Notes: a model not told the origin generated them from the letters alone. DNA of 12,676 bases from Opitutaceae bacterium UBA3033 (GCA_002367815.1 DFDG01000132.1:1-12676); one strand, 5' to 3'; shown: positions 1 through 7,741, numbered from the stretch's first letter. Program-made: numbers and translations.

Positions 1-1
1 G

Positions 2-67
2 TATGAAAGTCGAGGTGAACCTGCCGATAACGTAGGTGATGCATGGGGACGCCAAAAGATGGAGTGA
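2..67 (+). CDS. Possible 3' end of an upstream gene (partial)
   Basis: Frame 2 is open from the window edge to a TGA at 65-67 and reads YESRGEPADNVGDAWGRQKME. The other two forward frames close within the first 35 bases or earlier. About 21 codons is too short to prove coding or to assign a family. It is listed because the peptide looks protein-like and the next gene starts well downstream. It could equally be non-coding. Function unknown. Confidence 0.2.
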   Translation, partial: YESRGEPADNVGDAWGRQKME

Positions 68-240
68 ATTTCAGGGCGGTGGCAATCCTCAGTCAGAATA
101 AGCGCCAAGATTCCTATTCATAGCTTGTTAAACATATTCTTCTGAATTCATGCTGGCCAAAAATCCACTGGCCATCCGTGGGCCGGTTTCTCAGCCTCGC
201 AGCTTTCCAAGGTCAGTTACTTAAACCCCCTGAAATCCTT

Positions 241-2988
241 ATGAACGTATCCCTAGTGTGGCCGTTGGCCACTATGCCTGGTATCCAGCCCTTATTCTGG
301 TTAGCACCTATCGCTGGTATTATTGCCCTACTGATGGCGCGTGTATTCGCTGCCTCAGTGATGAAACGATCGGAGGGCGATCCCGAGATGATTCGCATCG
401 CCCAAGCTGTGCGAGAAGGTGCGATCGCCTATCTTAAGCGCCAATACCGTGTCGTCGCCATAGTGTTTGTAGCCTTGATCGGCTTCCTAGGCATCCTTGC
501 TTGGCTAGGATTGCAGCCAAAATTAACCATGCTCGGCGTGCCGTTGGCTGGCTTGCTTTCCGGTCTCACGGGCTGGTTCGGCATGAAAATGGCGACCAAC
601 GCCTCCGCCCGCACGGCGCACGCTGCCAAGACTTCACTTAATGAGGGCCTGATAGTCGCATTTCGCTCAGGTGCAGTGATGGGCTTGAATGTAGTCGGTT
701 TTGCGCTGCTCGATATTTCGTTCTGGTTCTACGTGCTGAACAGCCACAGTGACTTTTTCGGCCTGGTCGGAGGACCCGCCGAACGCCTCGCCGAAATGAC
801 CACGGTCATGCTTTCATTCGGTATGGGTGCATCGACTCAAGCACTCTTTGCTCGTGTCGGTGGCGGTATTTATACTAAAGCGGCCGACGTCGGAGCCGAT
901 CTCGTCGGCAAAATTGAAGCGGGCATTCCGGAAGACGATGCGCGCAACCCAGCCACCATCGCCGACAACGTCGGTGATAATGTCGGCGACGTCGCCGGCA
1001 TGGGAGCCGATCTTTACGAATCTTATTATGGCTCGATCCTCGCCACTTTGGCGCTGGGTGTCGCCGCCGCGATATCAGTGCTCGGGGTCACGACGGAAGC
1101 CGCCGCATTTGCCGCCAAACTTGCCGCTGCGCCAATCGCACTCGCGGGTCTGGGTATTCTCTGTTCGGTCGTCGGTATCTTCGCCGTCCGCACAAAAGAG
1201 GACGCATCATTCGCGGAACTTCTTAAGAGTCTCCACACGGGTGTCTATGTGGCCTCCGCACTCATTGTTGCTGGCGCGTTCGGCCTGCTCTATATGCTTT
1301 TTGGCACCGGTGCTGGGGCAGAGGATCTCGCCGCTTCCGGCACGACTTGGGTTCGGCTGGGTGGCTCCATTGTCTTCGGCCTTGCGGCCGGTTTGGTCAT
1401 TGCCTACGCGACGGAATATTACACCTCCTACGAAAAACCACCAACCCGAGCCATAGCCAATCAGGCCCTGACCGGCCCTGCGACGGTGATCATCGCCGGG
1501 GTGGCCGAAGGTATGAAATCCACTTGGGCTTCATTGCTCACAGCTGCTGTAGCCATCATGGGTGCGTTCCTCTTTGCCGGTGGCGGGGAAAGCTTCTTCA
1601 TGGGTCTCTACGGTGTCGGCATAGCCGCAGTCGGCATGCTATCTACTTTGGGCATTACGCTAGCGACTGATGCTTACGGACCGATCGCGGACAACGCCGG
1701 TGGTAACGCTGAAATGTCCGGCCAAGAGCCCAGTGTGCGCAAACGCACCGACATGCTTGATTCGCTGGGCAACACAACGGCTGCAACCGGCAAAGGTTTT
1801 GCCATCGGTTCCGCAGCCCTCACTGCCCTCGCGCTTTTCGCTGCTTATGTGCAAATCGTGAAGACCCAGATCACCTCGCAAGCAGTTGATTATGGCAAAG
1901 CTCAGGTGACTGAAACCACTACTGCGACTGCAATCCACCAAGGCTTTGGCAAGTTCGCAGTTGTGTTCCCGAAGGCCAATGCAGACGGCAGTGATTACTA
2001 TGATGGGGCATTATTCCTCCCTACTCACGAAATCCAACGCAAAGCACTTAAAAATCTCCCGATCAGTGAAAAACTCCCAGTCAGTGTCTTGGGCGTCAAT
2101 GCGGTAGATGCCAATCGCTACACAGTCCAGTGGCCGGAAATGAGTAAATCGTTTGATATCGTATCCTCACGGCAGGCAACGATCGATGAAATCATGCGTT
2201 ACTTTGACGTCACGTTGACCAATCCAAAGGTGATCTCAGGCCTCTTCATCGGGGTGTTACTCACCTTCCTGTTCTGCGCCTTGACCCTGAATGCCGTCGG
2301 CCGAGCCGCTTATGAAATGATGCGCGAGTGCCGCCGGCAGTTCGGCAAGATGCGTGATGCCTTCCGGGCTTCCGGGATGAGCGAGGAAGACATTGCGAAT
2401 CCAGAATCATGGCCAAAACGAGTCACCCACGAAGGGGTTGAATACCCAGACTACGCCAACTGTGTGTCTATCTCAACTCTTGGGGCTCAGCGCGAAATGG
2501 TTATCCCATCCATTCTTGCAATTGTGGCGCCGATCGCACTCGGACTCATTCTGGGTGTAGCAGGCGTGCTTGGTATGCTCGCGGGTGGCCTCGTATCAGG
2601 TTTCGCCGTAGCGGTCTTTATGGCCAACGCCGGTGGAGCATGGGACAACGCCAAGAAACTCCTGGAATCATATGGCAAAATTACGGCCTCGGATGTCAAA
2701 CATCAGAAGGAGACCCGCGAGAGCATCCCAGTAGAAGTGCGCGATGCCATCGTCGCTCGGGCGGATGACGAGATCGCCGCAGGCAGACCCCAAACCATCG
2801 TATACGGCAAAGGCTCGCCGGAGCATAAGGCGACCGTTGTCGGTGACACCGTGGGCGATCCTTTCAAGGACACTTCCGGTCCATCGCTCAACATCCTCAT
2901 TAAGCTCATCTCGATCGTCTCGGTCGTGTTTGCTGGTCTGATCGTGCGATTCTCCCCAATGATTGGCGATTTGTTGGGCCTTAACTAG
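241..2988 (+). CDS. hppA: K+-dependent membrane-bound ion-translocating pyrophosphatase
   Basis: Inner-membrane pump of 915 aa that hydrolyses cytoplasmic pyrophosphate and drives H+ and/or Na+ out of the cell. Family motifs seen: DVGADLVGK (216-224), DNVGDNVGD (242-250, Mg-PPi binding), GMGADLYESY (253-262) carrying the gate Asp257 and Glu260, DNAGGNAEM upstream of GNTTAATGKG (510-519), and the C-terminal block KATVVGDTVGDPFKDTSGPS (863-882) followed by Lys888. Ala514 and Gly517 are the known marker of K+-dependent enzymes; K+-independent ones have Lys and Thr there. All Na+-pumping members are K+-dependent, so Na+ transport is possible but not shown. The protein is longer than the usual 670-770 aa because of an insert of about 100 aa at 540-655 and a short one at 712-732. 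I chose ATG 241. An in-frame GTG at 178 would add 21 residues unlike the family N-terminus. A strong terminator follows, so it is probably monocistronic. Confidence 0.96.
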   Translation: MNVSLVWPLATMPGIQPLFWLAPIAGIIALLMARVFAASVMKRSEGDPEMIRIAQAVREGAIAYLKRQYRVVAIVFVALIGFLGILAWLGLQPKLTMLGVPLAGLLSGLTGWFGMKMATNASARTAHAAKTSLNEGLIVAFRSGAVMGLNVVGFALLDISFWFYVLNSHSDFFGLVGGPAERLAEMTTVMLSFGMGASTQALFARVGGGIYTKAADVGADLVGKIEAGIPEDDARNPATIADNVGDNVGDVAGMGADLYESYYGSILATLALGVAAAISVLGVTTEAAAFAAKLAAAPIALAGLGILCSVVGIFAVRTKEDASFAELLKSLHTGVYVASALIVAGAFGLLYMLFGTGAGAEDLAASGTTWVRLGGSIVFGLAAGLVIAYATEYYTSYEKPPTRAIANQALTGPATVIIAGVAEGMKSTWASLLTAAVAIMGAFLFAGGGESFFMGLYGVGIAAVGMLSTLGITLATDAYGPIADNAGGNAEMSGQEPSVRKRTDMLDSLGNTTAATGKGFAIGSAALTALALFAAYVQIVKTQITSQAVDYGKAQVTETTTATAIHQGFGKFAVVFPKANADGSDYYDGALFLPTHEIQRKALKNLPISEKLPVSVLGVNAVDANRYTVQWPEMSKSFDIVSSRQATIDEIMRYFDVTLTNPKVISGLFIGVLLTFLFCALTLNAVGRAAYEMMRECRRQFGKMRDAFRASGMSEEDIANPESWPKRVTHEGVEYPDYANCVSISTLGAQREMVIPSILAIVAPIALGLILGVAGVLGMLAGGLVSGFAVAVFMANAGGAWDNAKKLLESYGKITASDVKHQKETRESIPVEVRDAIVARADDEIAAGRPQTIVYGKGSPEHKATVVGDTVGDPFKDTSGPSLNILIKLISIVSVVFAGLIVRFSPMIGDLLGLN

Positions 2989-3030
2989 ACCGCATCCCAA
3001 ACTGGGCTGTCGCCCGGCAGAAATTTTCAC

Positions 3031-3061
3031 GGTCGCAGCTTTCAAGCTGCGGCCGTTTTTT
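3031..3061 (+). terminator. Intrinsic terminator of hppA
   Basis: A hairpin with arms 3031-3041 and 3044-3054 (one G-T wobble, about 10 pairs, tetraloop TTCA) is followed by G and six T (3056-3061). It lies 42 bases after the hppA stop and before the next start at 3115. This is a textbook rho-independent terminator and separates the pyrophosphatase from the dehydrogenase. Confidence 0.9.
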
Positions 3062-3114
3062 GCTCAAAAACGAAGCCTGATTGCGTTTCAACCAGAGTTG
3101 CTAACATTTCCACC

Positions 3115-4521
3115 ATGCTACGTCCCACTCTCGGTGCCTTATCTTTCATCCTGTCATTAGGGGGATTAGTCGCCCAAAACGTCAGTGAAATCTATCTAGA
3201 AAACTGTGCCGGCTGCCATGGCCCCGACCTTCGTGGAGGTTCCGGACCCAACCTCATTGACGATACTTGGATTCATGGGGACGACGATGAAAGCGTCACT
3301 CGGGCAATTTCATCGGGACAGCCCGAACAGGAAATGCCTGCATTTAAGGAAACATTGGGCAGCGCAAAAATACGCACGCTGGTGGTTTATCTGCATGAAC
3401 AACGTGCAAGAGCCAAACATCAACCCGCCATGGCAGAAGGACCTTCAAATCGGCAGATCTACCGTTCTCGCGAACATGCTTTTCAGATGGAGATTATCGC
3501 CGAGAATCTGGATGAACCATGGTCAATAAATTGGCTTCCTGATGGTCGCATGCTCGTGACGGAAAAATCTGGGCAACTTCGACTTATAACCAATAACCAA
3601 TTGGATCCTCAGCCCATAAATGGAATACCGGCTGTCTACAATCGCGGGCAAGGAGGACTCATGGAAGTCATGCCACATCCCAACTACTCTGAAAACGGAT
3701 GGATATACCTAGCATACAGTGATCCGGCTATAAATGAAGATGGGGACGAAGTCAGCATGACAAAAATAGTCAGGGGACGGATTCGAGGTCACCGTTGGGT
3801 TGAGCAGGAACCCATCTGGCAAGCCCCGCCCAACACCTACCGGAATGGAGGTCCGCATTACGGGTGCCGTCTGGCATTTGACCGCGAAGGATATCTTTTC
3901 TTCACCCTTGGTGAACGTGGACAGCAGGAGAAAGCGCAAGACCTAGCTCTACCTAACGGCAAAATCTATCGAATCCACGACGACGGCCGAATCCCAAAGG
4001 ATAATCCCTTTGCGCAGACGAACGGTGCAATCCCTTCGATCTGGAGCTATGGGCATCGCAATCCCCAAGGATTGGTGTTTGAACCCAAGACAGGCCTACT
4101 TTGGGAAACCGAACACGGACCTCGCGGCGGCGATGAACTCAACCTCATCCGACCCGGCGCCAATTACGGATGGCCCATTATCACATATGGCATCAACTAC
4201 AACGGCACGCCGATCACAGCTTCGACGTCACAAGAAGGGTTGGAGCAACCAATAGTCCACTGGACTCCCTCACCGGCAGTCTGTGGAATTGATTTTTATA
4301 CGGGCCTGAAATTCCCCCGCTGGAACGGGAATCTCTTTGTCACTGCTTTGGCGGGACAACATCTGCGCCGGTTGGTCGTCGATTCCGGTCATGTCATCGA
4401 TCAGGAGGTTCTTTTACAGGATATCGGTCGAGTGCGCGACGTCGCCTCCGGCCCTGATGGGATGCTCTACCTTGTCCTCAATCGCCCCGGTAAAGTAGTG
4501 CGCTTAGTTCCGCTGGAATAA
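3115..4521 (+). CDS. Secreted cytochrome c - PQQ-type sugar dehydrogenase fusion
   Basis: A 468-aa exported protein. Residues 1-20 are a signal peptide (likely cut after LVA). Residues 25-100 are a class I cytochrome c: heme site CAGCH (31-35) and probable axial Met74 in EMPAF. Residues about 120-465 are a glucose/sorbosone dehydrogenase (GSDH) beta-propeller of the soluble aldose dehydrogenase (YliI) type. Recognisable blocks are GPHYGCRLAF with the presumed catalytic His248, GERG, GHRNPQGL (313-319) and EHGPRGGDELN (333-343), which in this family form the PQQ/Ca site. Predicted role: periplasmic oxidation of an aldose, with electrons passed from PQQ to the fused heme and on to the respiratory chain. 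The substrate cannot be told. No PQQ synthesis genes are in the window. The ATG follows CCACC with no Shine-Dalgarno, but the signal peptide supports this start. Confidence 0.92.
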   Translation: MLRPTLGALSFILSLGGLVAQNVSEIYLENCAGCHGPDLRGGSGPNLIDDTWIHGDDDESVTRAISSGQPEQEMPAFKETLGSAKIRTLVVYLHEQRARAKHQPAMAEGPSNRQIYRSREHAFQMEIIAENLDEPWSINWLPDGRMLVTEKSGQLRLITNNQLDPQPINGIPAVYNRGQGGLMEVMPHPNYSENGWIYLAYSDPAINEDGDEVSMTKIVRGRIRGHRWVEQEPIWQAPPNTYRNGGPHYGCRLAFDREGYLFFTLGERGQQEKAQDLALPNGKIYRIHDDGRIPKDNPFAQTNGAIPSIWSYGHRNPQGLVFEPKTGLLWETEHGPRGGDELNLIRPGANYGWPIITYGINYNGTPITASTSQEGLEQPIVHWTPSPAVCGIDFYTGLKFPRWNGNLFVTALAGQHLRRLVVDSGHVIDQEVLLQDIGRVRDVASGPDGMLYLVLNRPGKVVRLVPLE

Positions 4522-4846
4522 GCCTATCACGAAGATGCAGCTATTACGTACTAAATTACTAGTATTATTACGGATGCGAATGTGCATCTGTAAATATTAT
4601 GCTTAAGCCAAGCAATGAATCGACTTCAAATTAATGTTGGAATACTCGACCCAAAAGACCGATTAACATTCGCATCGTCTACTTGCCTGATCTTGTGGAA
4701 ACTGGGTTCGAAATCGCAAAACACGACTTTTGGGGTGCAAATATACAATAGTCCTACTAGCGTAAAACTTTATCCTGGTTGAAGAAAAAAAATGTTATTG
4801 TTGATCTGAGACCCAGAAAATCACCCACTCAGGTGCAGTTACGCAT
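4522..4846. other. AT-rich intergenic stretch without a gene
   Basis: This gap between the dehydrogenase stop and the prepilin leader is visibly richer in A/T than its neighbours. No frame gives a plausible protein. It holds a perfect 11-bp inverted repeat (listed separately) and a run of eight A at about 4785-4792. I see no convincing terminator with a T tract and no sigma-70 promoter with correct spacing, though one of them is expected here. Confidence 0.6.
4573..4676. repeat. 11-bp inverted repeat pair
   Basis: GATGCGAATGT at 4573-4583 is exactly matched in reverse complement by ACATTCGCATC at 4666-4676, with 82 bases between. The left arm can also fold locally, as GATGC and GCATC (4573-4577 and 4584-4588) around a 6-base loop. 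It could be a regulator-binding pair or a long-range RNA hairpin upstream of the prepilin gene, or chance. A match of this length in a gap this size is uncommon but not remarkable. Confidence 0.45.
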
Positions 4847-4906
4847 ATGGCACTAGTTACCAGCACATTATCTTCCTATCGGTCATAACGTGACCGGGCA
4901 TTCTCG
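4847..4906 (+). other. Interrupted prepilin leader
   Basis: An ATG at 4847 is in frame with the prepilin ORF and gives MALVTSTLSSYRS, then TAA (4886-4888), then RDRAFSLLE. An Arg-rich stretch ending in Ala just before FSLLE is what a type IV prepilin leader looks like, so this appears to be the original 5' end, broken by one stop codon. None of the four codons between the stop and the FSLLE motif is a usable start. As the sequence stands, a full prepilin cannot be made without readthrough. Confidence 0.55.
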
Positions 4907-5362
4907 TTGCTGGAGATAATGGTAGTAGTAACCATCATTGCTTTGCTCTCGGCTGTTGCGATTCCTTACATCGTTCACGCCAAGCAGGTTTCGCTAGCCA
5001 GTGTGCTAGCCAACGATCTTCGGATACAGGCCCAAGCGTTACAAAACTATATTCAACAGACAGCAACTTACCCCGCCGATTCCGCCACCCAGGAAATACC
5101 AATCGGAATGGAAGATTATTTCACTTCAAGATGGCTAGAGCGGACCCCGATTGGTGGTTATTACAACTACGAATACGAAAAGACCGCTCAAGGAAAAGTT
5201 TACAAGGTTGGTATTGGTATTCGAGAAAAAGGAGAGGTATTGGTTAGCACAGACCTCAACCTTCTCACAACCATCGATCAACGGATCGACGACGGTGACC
5301 TTACAACAGGCTTATTCCTGTTGGGACCAGGCAATTCTCCATTCTATGTCATCGAGCAATAA
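4907..5362 (+). CDS. Type IV pilin-like / type II pseudopilin (GspG-like), leader broken
   Basis: The frame encodes a prepilin-like protein: RAFSLLE (cleavage expected between Ala and Phe, with the conserved Glu5), then a hydrophobic helix IMVVVTIIALLSAVAIPYI, then a polar domain. It contains TPIGGYYNYEY and near the C-terminus IDDGDLTTGLF, a pattern I associate with verrucomicrobial pseudopilins. The only start inside the open frame is TTG 4907. That start falls within the FSLLE motif and would give 151 aa without the leader or Phe1. The likely original start is ATG 4847, separated by a TAA at 4886. Its stop overlaps the next gene by 17 bases, so the two were probably co-translated. The role is likely a secretion or pilus-like subunit in the inner membrane. 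It may now be a pseudogene. Confidence 0.75.
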   Translation: MLEIMVVVTIIALLSAVAIPYIVHAKQVSLASVLANDLRIQAQALQNYIQQTATYPADSATQEIPIGMEDYFTSRWLERTPIGGYYNYEYEKTAQGKVYKVGIGIREKGEVLVSTDLNLLTTIDQRIDDGDLTTGLFLLGPGNSPFYVIEQ

Positions 5363-6119
5363 TACTTCCACCTACTACGTGAAGTTGCGCGAGCTGTCAT
5401 TTGACGCGCAAGAAGTAGGCCCGCAGGTCGGAGCACTGGATCTAGGCAAGCTGGACGCCGCGCAACTGGTAAAGTTGTTACGCAAAGTCGCCGAGCTTAA
5501 TGTTTCACTACTTGTTGATGCAAATCCCCACGTATTACTCTACGGTGGTCGGGGAATTTTTACGGTTAAACCTTACAACGGCAGTTTGCGGCTACAACCC
5601 ACTGGCCAGTTCAATGTCTCTCCCGTCGAGATGACACCGGAAGAAGTGCCCGAATGGCTGGATCAAACTGTAGAGCATAACTCGGCCGCAGTGGCTGCAT
5701 TGATCAATAAGTCTCCTACTAACAAACGCTATTTGGTGATGGGGGCCATGCTCGCCAGTCTTATCGTTTTGGTGTTTTCCATCTACCACACATTTAAATC
5801 ACACCCTTTAATTAGCGAAAATTCCTTTAATCCCATCGCGAGTAAAGTGCAGCTCACACGTTTGACCGATCAGGTTGTGGGGCATTATGTAAATGCCGCG
5901 GGTGTCACCAACCTACTGGTTAGACCAGATGGCAATCTCACCTGTGTAGAGGTTGATGCTTTTGGTGCCACGCAGGATGAAACCGTGGACACTTACAATC
6001 TGGCAAATATGACTGGACGGGGACCAGTGATTCGCGCCTTTCGTCTCGGCGTGATATTTATCAGCAATTCGGATACCTTGGTATTCAATGGCGAAAATTT
6101 CGTGCGCAAAACAGGGTAA
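5346..6119 (+). CDS. Single-pass membrane protein paired with the prepilin-like gene
   Basis: A 257-aa protein I cannot assign to a named family. Residues 1-125 form a soluble, probably cytoplasmic, domain: KLRELSFDAQEVGPQVGALD, a helical AAQLVKLLRKVAEL stretch, then a beta-rich VLLYGGRGIFTVKPYNGSL and a TPEEVPEWLD segment. Residues about 130-151 are one transmembrane helix (YLVMGAMLASLIVLVFSIYHTF). Residues 152-257 would lie outside and look beta-rich. ATG 5346 was chosen because it overlaps the prepilin stop by 17 bases, which fits translational coupling; longer readings of this frame run through the prepilin gene. Context suggests a partner in a type II secretion or pilus-like assembly, but that is inference from position only. 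Confidence 0.75.
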   Translation: MSSSNNTSTYYVKLRELSFDAQEVGPQVGALDLGKLDAAQLVKLLRKVAELNVSLLVDANPHVLLYGGRGIFTVKPYNGSLRLQPTGQFNVSPVEMTPEEVPEWLDQTVEHNSAAVAALINKSPTNKRYLVMGAMLASLIVLVFSIYHTFKSHPLISENSFNPIASKVQLTRLTDQVVGHYVNAAGVTNLLVRPDGNLTCVEVDAFGATQDETVDTYNLANMTGRGPVIRAFRLGVIFISNSDTLVFNGENFVRKTG

Positions 6120-6187
6120 TGGCGGGCATGGGTAGGTCTGATCTGGACTTTTTGTCATTCAGTATGGCAGCACAGGTTGAACATGTC

Positions 6188-6248
6188 AGGAGATCATTCC
6201 ATGGAACACATTGTCCTCGGCCTCACTCGCAAACGCGTCTCTGAATAA
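6188..6248 (+). CDS. 15-codon ORF with a strong ribosome site; remnant or leader peptide
   Basis: AGGAGA at 6188-6193 sits 7 bases before ATG 6201, one of the best ribosome-binding sites in the window. The ORF encodes MEHIVLGLTRKRVSE and stops at TAA 6246-6248, 47 bases before the aldo/keto reductase. Beyond the stop the same frame reads SEADLAYILSVGSFLE, which also looks like protein, so this may be the front of a small gene cut by a nonsense codon. Alternatively it is a short leader peptide for the reductase, or chance. The start coordinate given includes the ribosome site; coding begins at 6201. Confidence 0.3.
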
Positions 6249-6295
6249 TCCGAAGCCGATCTCGCCTACATTCTCTCCGTTGGTAGTTTCCTCGA

Positions 6296-7285
6296 ATGCA
6301 ATACCGTCAATTCGGCAAACATCCCCTCAACTGCTCTGAAATCGGTTTCGGCGCCTGGGCCATAGGTGGTGCATGGGGAACCCAAGACGACTCCGCATCA
6401 ATTGCAGCTTTACATCGAGCATTAGATCTTGGCTGCAACTTCATCGACACGGCCGCGGGATACGGCAATGGCCGAAGCGAACGCATCATCGCCCAGGTTC
6501 TGGGAGAACGAGTGGTTGCTGGGAAAACAGAGCCCGTATTCGTAGCAACAAAAACTCCCCCAGCTGCTGGTGACTGGCCACCCAATCCCTACGACAAGAG
6601 TGAGGATCGTTATTCGGAAAAATATCTGCGCGAAAATATCCAGGAACGGCTTACTTTTCTTAATTCGGACAAGCTGGATCTCCTCCAATTACATACTTGG
6701 ACTCGCGCTTGGAACACCAACCCCACCCCCTTCAAAGTGCTGCGGCAAATTCAACGGGAGGGATTAATCGGCTTAATCGGTGTCTCCACCCCCGAACACG
6801 ATCAAAACAGTGTTATTGACCTGATGCGTGGCGGGTGGGTGGACAGTGTGCAGTTAATCTACAATATTTTCGAACAAGAACCCGCGGCTGAACTGTTGGC
6901 CGTAGCGAAAGAATGTGGGGTCGGTATTATTGTGCGAGTGGCGTTCGACGAAGGCTCGCTGACCGGCAAATTCACCGCTGACACAAATTTTCCCAAAGAT
7001 GATTTTCGATCAAATTATTTCGCGGGAGACCGCTTAACTCGAACGGTGTCCCGAGTGGACGCAATCCGTAATGAATTGCACGATTTCGACTATTCCATGC
7101 CTCAAGCAGCGCTGAAATTTGTATTATCGCATCCGGCAGTTTCAACCGTCATACCCGGCATCCGCAACGTAGCCCAAGCCGAGGCCAATTGTGGAGTTAG
7201 CGACCTGCCCCCAATGCCTGAAACTTTGTTGCAGGCGTTGCATAAACACTACTGGCGACGGGCATTTTGGTATGCCGGCAAGTAG
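6296..7285 (+). CDS. Aldo/keto reductase
   Basis: A 329-aa cytoplasmic (alpha/beta)8-barrel NADPH-dependent oxidoreductase of the aldo/keto reductase superfamily. The complete catalytic tetrad is present: Asp51 and Tyr56 in FIDTAAGYGNGRSE, Lys86 in VATK and His133 in LLQLHTW. The C-terminal cofactor-binding segment VSTVIPGIRNVAQAEAN is typical. The N-terminus MQYRQFGKHPLNCSEIGFGAW matches the usual family start, so ATG 6296 is firm despite no Shine-Dalgarno. The natural substrate cannot be deduced; many relatives reduce sugars or small aldehydes. It lies on the same strand as the genes on both sides, but with gaps, so an operon is not certain. Confidence 0.94.
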   Translation: MQYRQFGKHPLNCSEIGFGAWAIGGAWGTQDDSASIAALHRALDLGCNFIDTAAGYGNGRSERIIAQVLGERVVAGKTEPVFVATKTPPAAGDWPPNPYDKSEDRYSEKYLRENIQERLTFLNSDKLDLLQLHTWTRAWNTNPTPFKVLRQIQREGLIGLIGVSTPEHDQNSVIDLMRGGWVDSVQLIYNIFEQEPAAELLAVAKECGVGIIVRVAFDEGSLTGKFTADTNFPKDDFRSNYFAGDRLTRTVSRVDAIRNELHDFDYSMPQAALKFVLSHPAVSTVIPGIRNVAQAEANCGVSDLPPMPETLLQALHKHYWRRAFWYAGK

Positions 7286-7313
7286 CTAGGAGGAGCTCAG
7301 ATTGTAGTCACCC

Positions 7314-7733
7314 TTGAGTTGTTTCCAGCTTGGCGGAAAGTTGAGCCTTGGTACTTTTCACCCTGTGCCATTTCCTCTCCTGCTCGCTCCGATTTTTCTG
7401 TTGTTCGAACTATGGCAGCTGGTCGTGTGTGAACGTTACGTCGGGATCAAACAGATCGAGCGTAACGGAGACCCTCGCTTATTGGGACCCAATGAGCTGG
7501 TGGCATTTGGCTGGAGCTGTGCACTTTTCATATATTGGGCCTGGTTGTTAATCCTCCTCTTTCAATCTCAAGGCCGGGTTCATGGATTCAGTCTGCTTGC
7601 AATCAGTGCCATCGGATATGGATTGCGCCGGGGCAGTAGTCTCAAGTGGCTGCTGGTGATATTGACTTTCGAAGGAGCCATTCGAATCGGATTATTATTC
7701 TCTCTGTGCGTCTATGTGTGGCGTAGAATATGA
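7314..7733 (+). CDS. Small multi-pass membrane protein, unknown function
   Basis: The open frame gives up to 139 aa with three or four hydrophobic segments: PFPLLLAPIFLLFELWQLVV (about 19-38), VAFGWSCALFIYWAWLLILLF (about 63-83), FSLLAISAIGYGL, and LLVILTFEGAIRIGLLFSLCVYVW near the end. A charged loop CERYVGIKQIERNGDPRLLG joins the first two. I do not recognise a named family. The start is unclear: TTG 7314, TTG 7341 and GTG 7365 are all possible, and GTG 7365 places the first helix right at the N-terminus. An AGGAGG at 7288-7293 is correctly placed for a TTG at 7302, but that codon is followed at once by TAG. Ends in TGA, 94 bases before the lipoprotein gene. Confidence 0.7.
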   Translation: MSCFQLGGKLSLGTFHPVPFPLLLAPIFLLFELWQLVVCERYVGIKQIERNGDPRLLGPNELVAFGWSCALFIYWAWLLILLFQSQGRVHGFSLLAISAIGYGLRRGSSLKWLLVILTFEGAIRIGLLFSLCVYVWRRI

Positions 7734-7741
7734 GCATAGTA

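Noticed and set aside
178..240. GTG 178 as the hppA start
   Set aside because: The added 21 residues are unlike pyrophosphatase N-termini; ATG 241 shortly precedes the first family helix.
827..1456. 209-codon frame inside hppA
   Set aside because: It runs in another frame of a gene with unbroken family motifs; its product is Ser/Arg/Pro-rich, as expected from a shadow frame.
5151..5345. Upstream extension of the 257-aa membrane protein
   Set aside because: It runs through the prepilin gene in another frame and reads as low-quality peptide; ATG 5346 gives a natural overlap.
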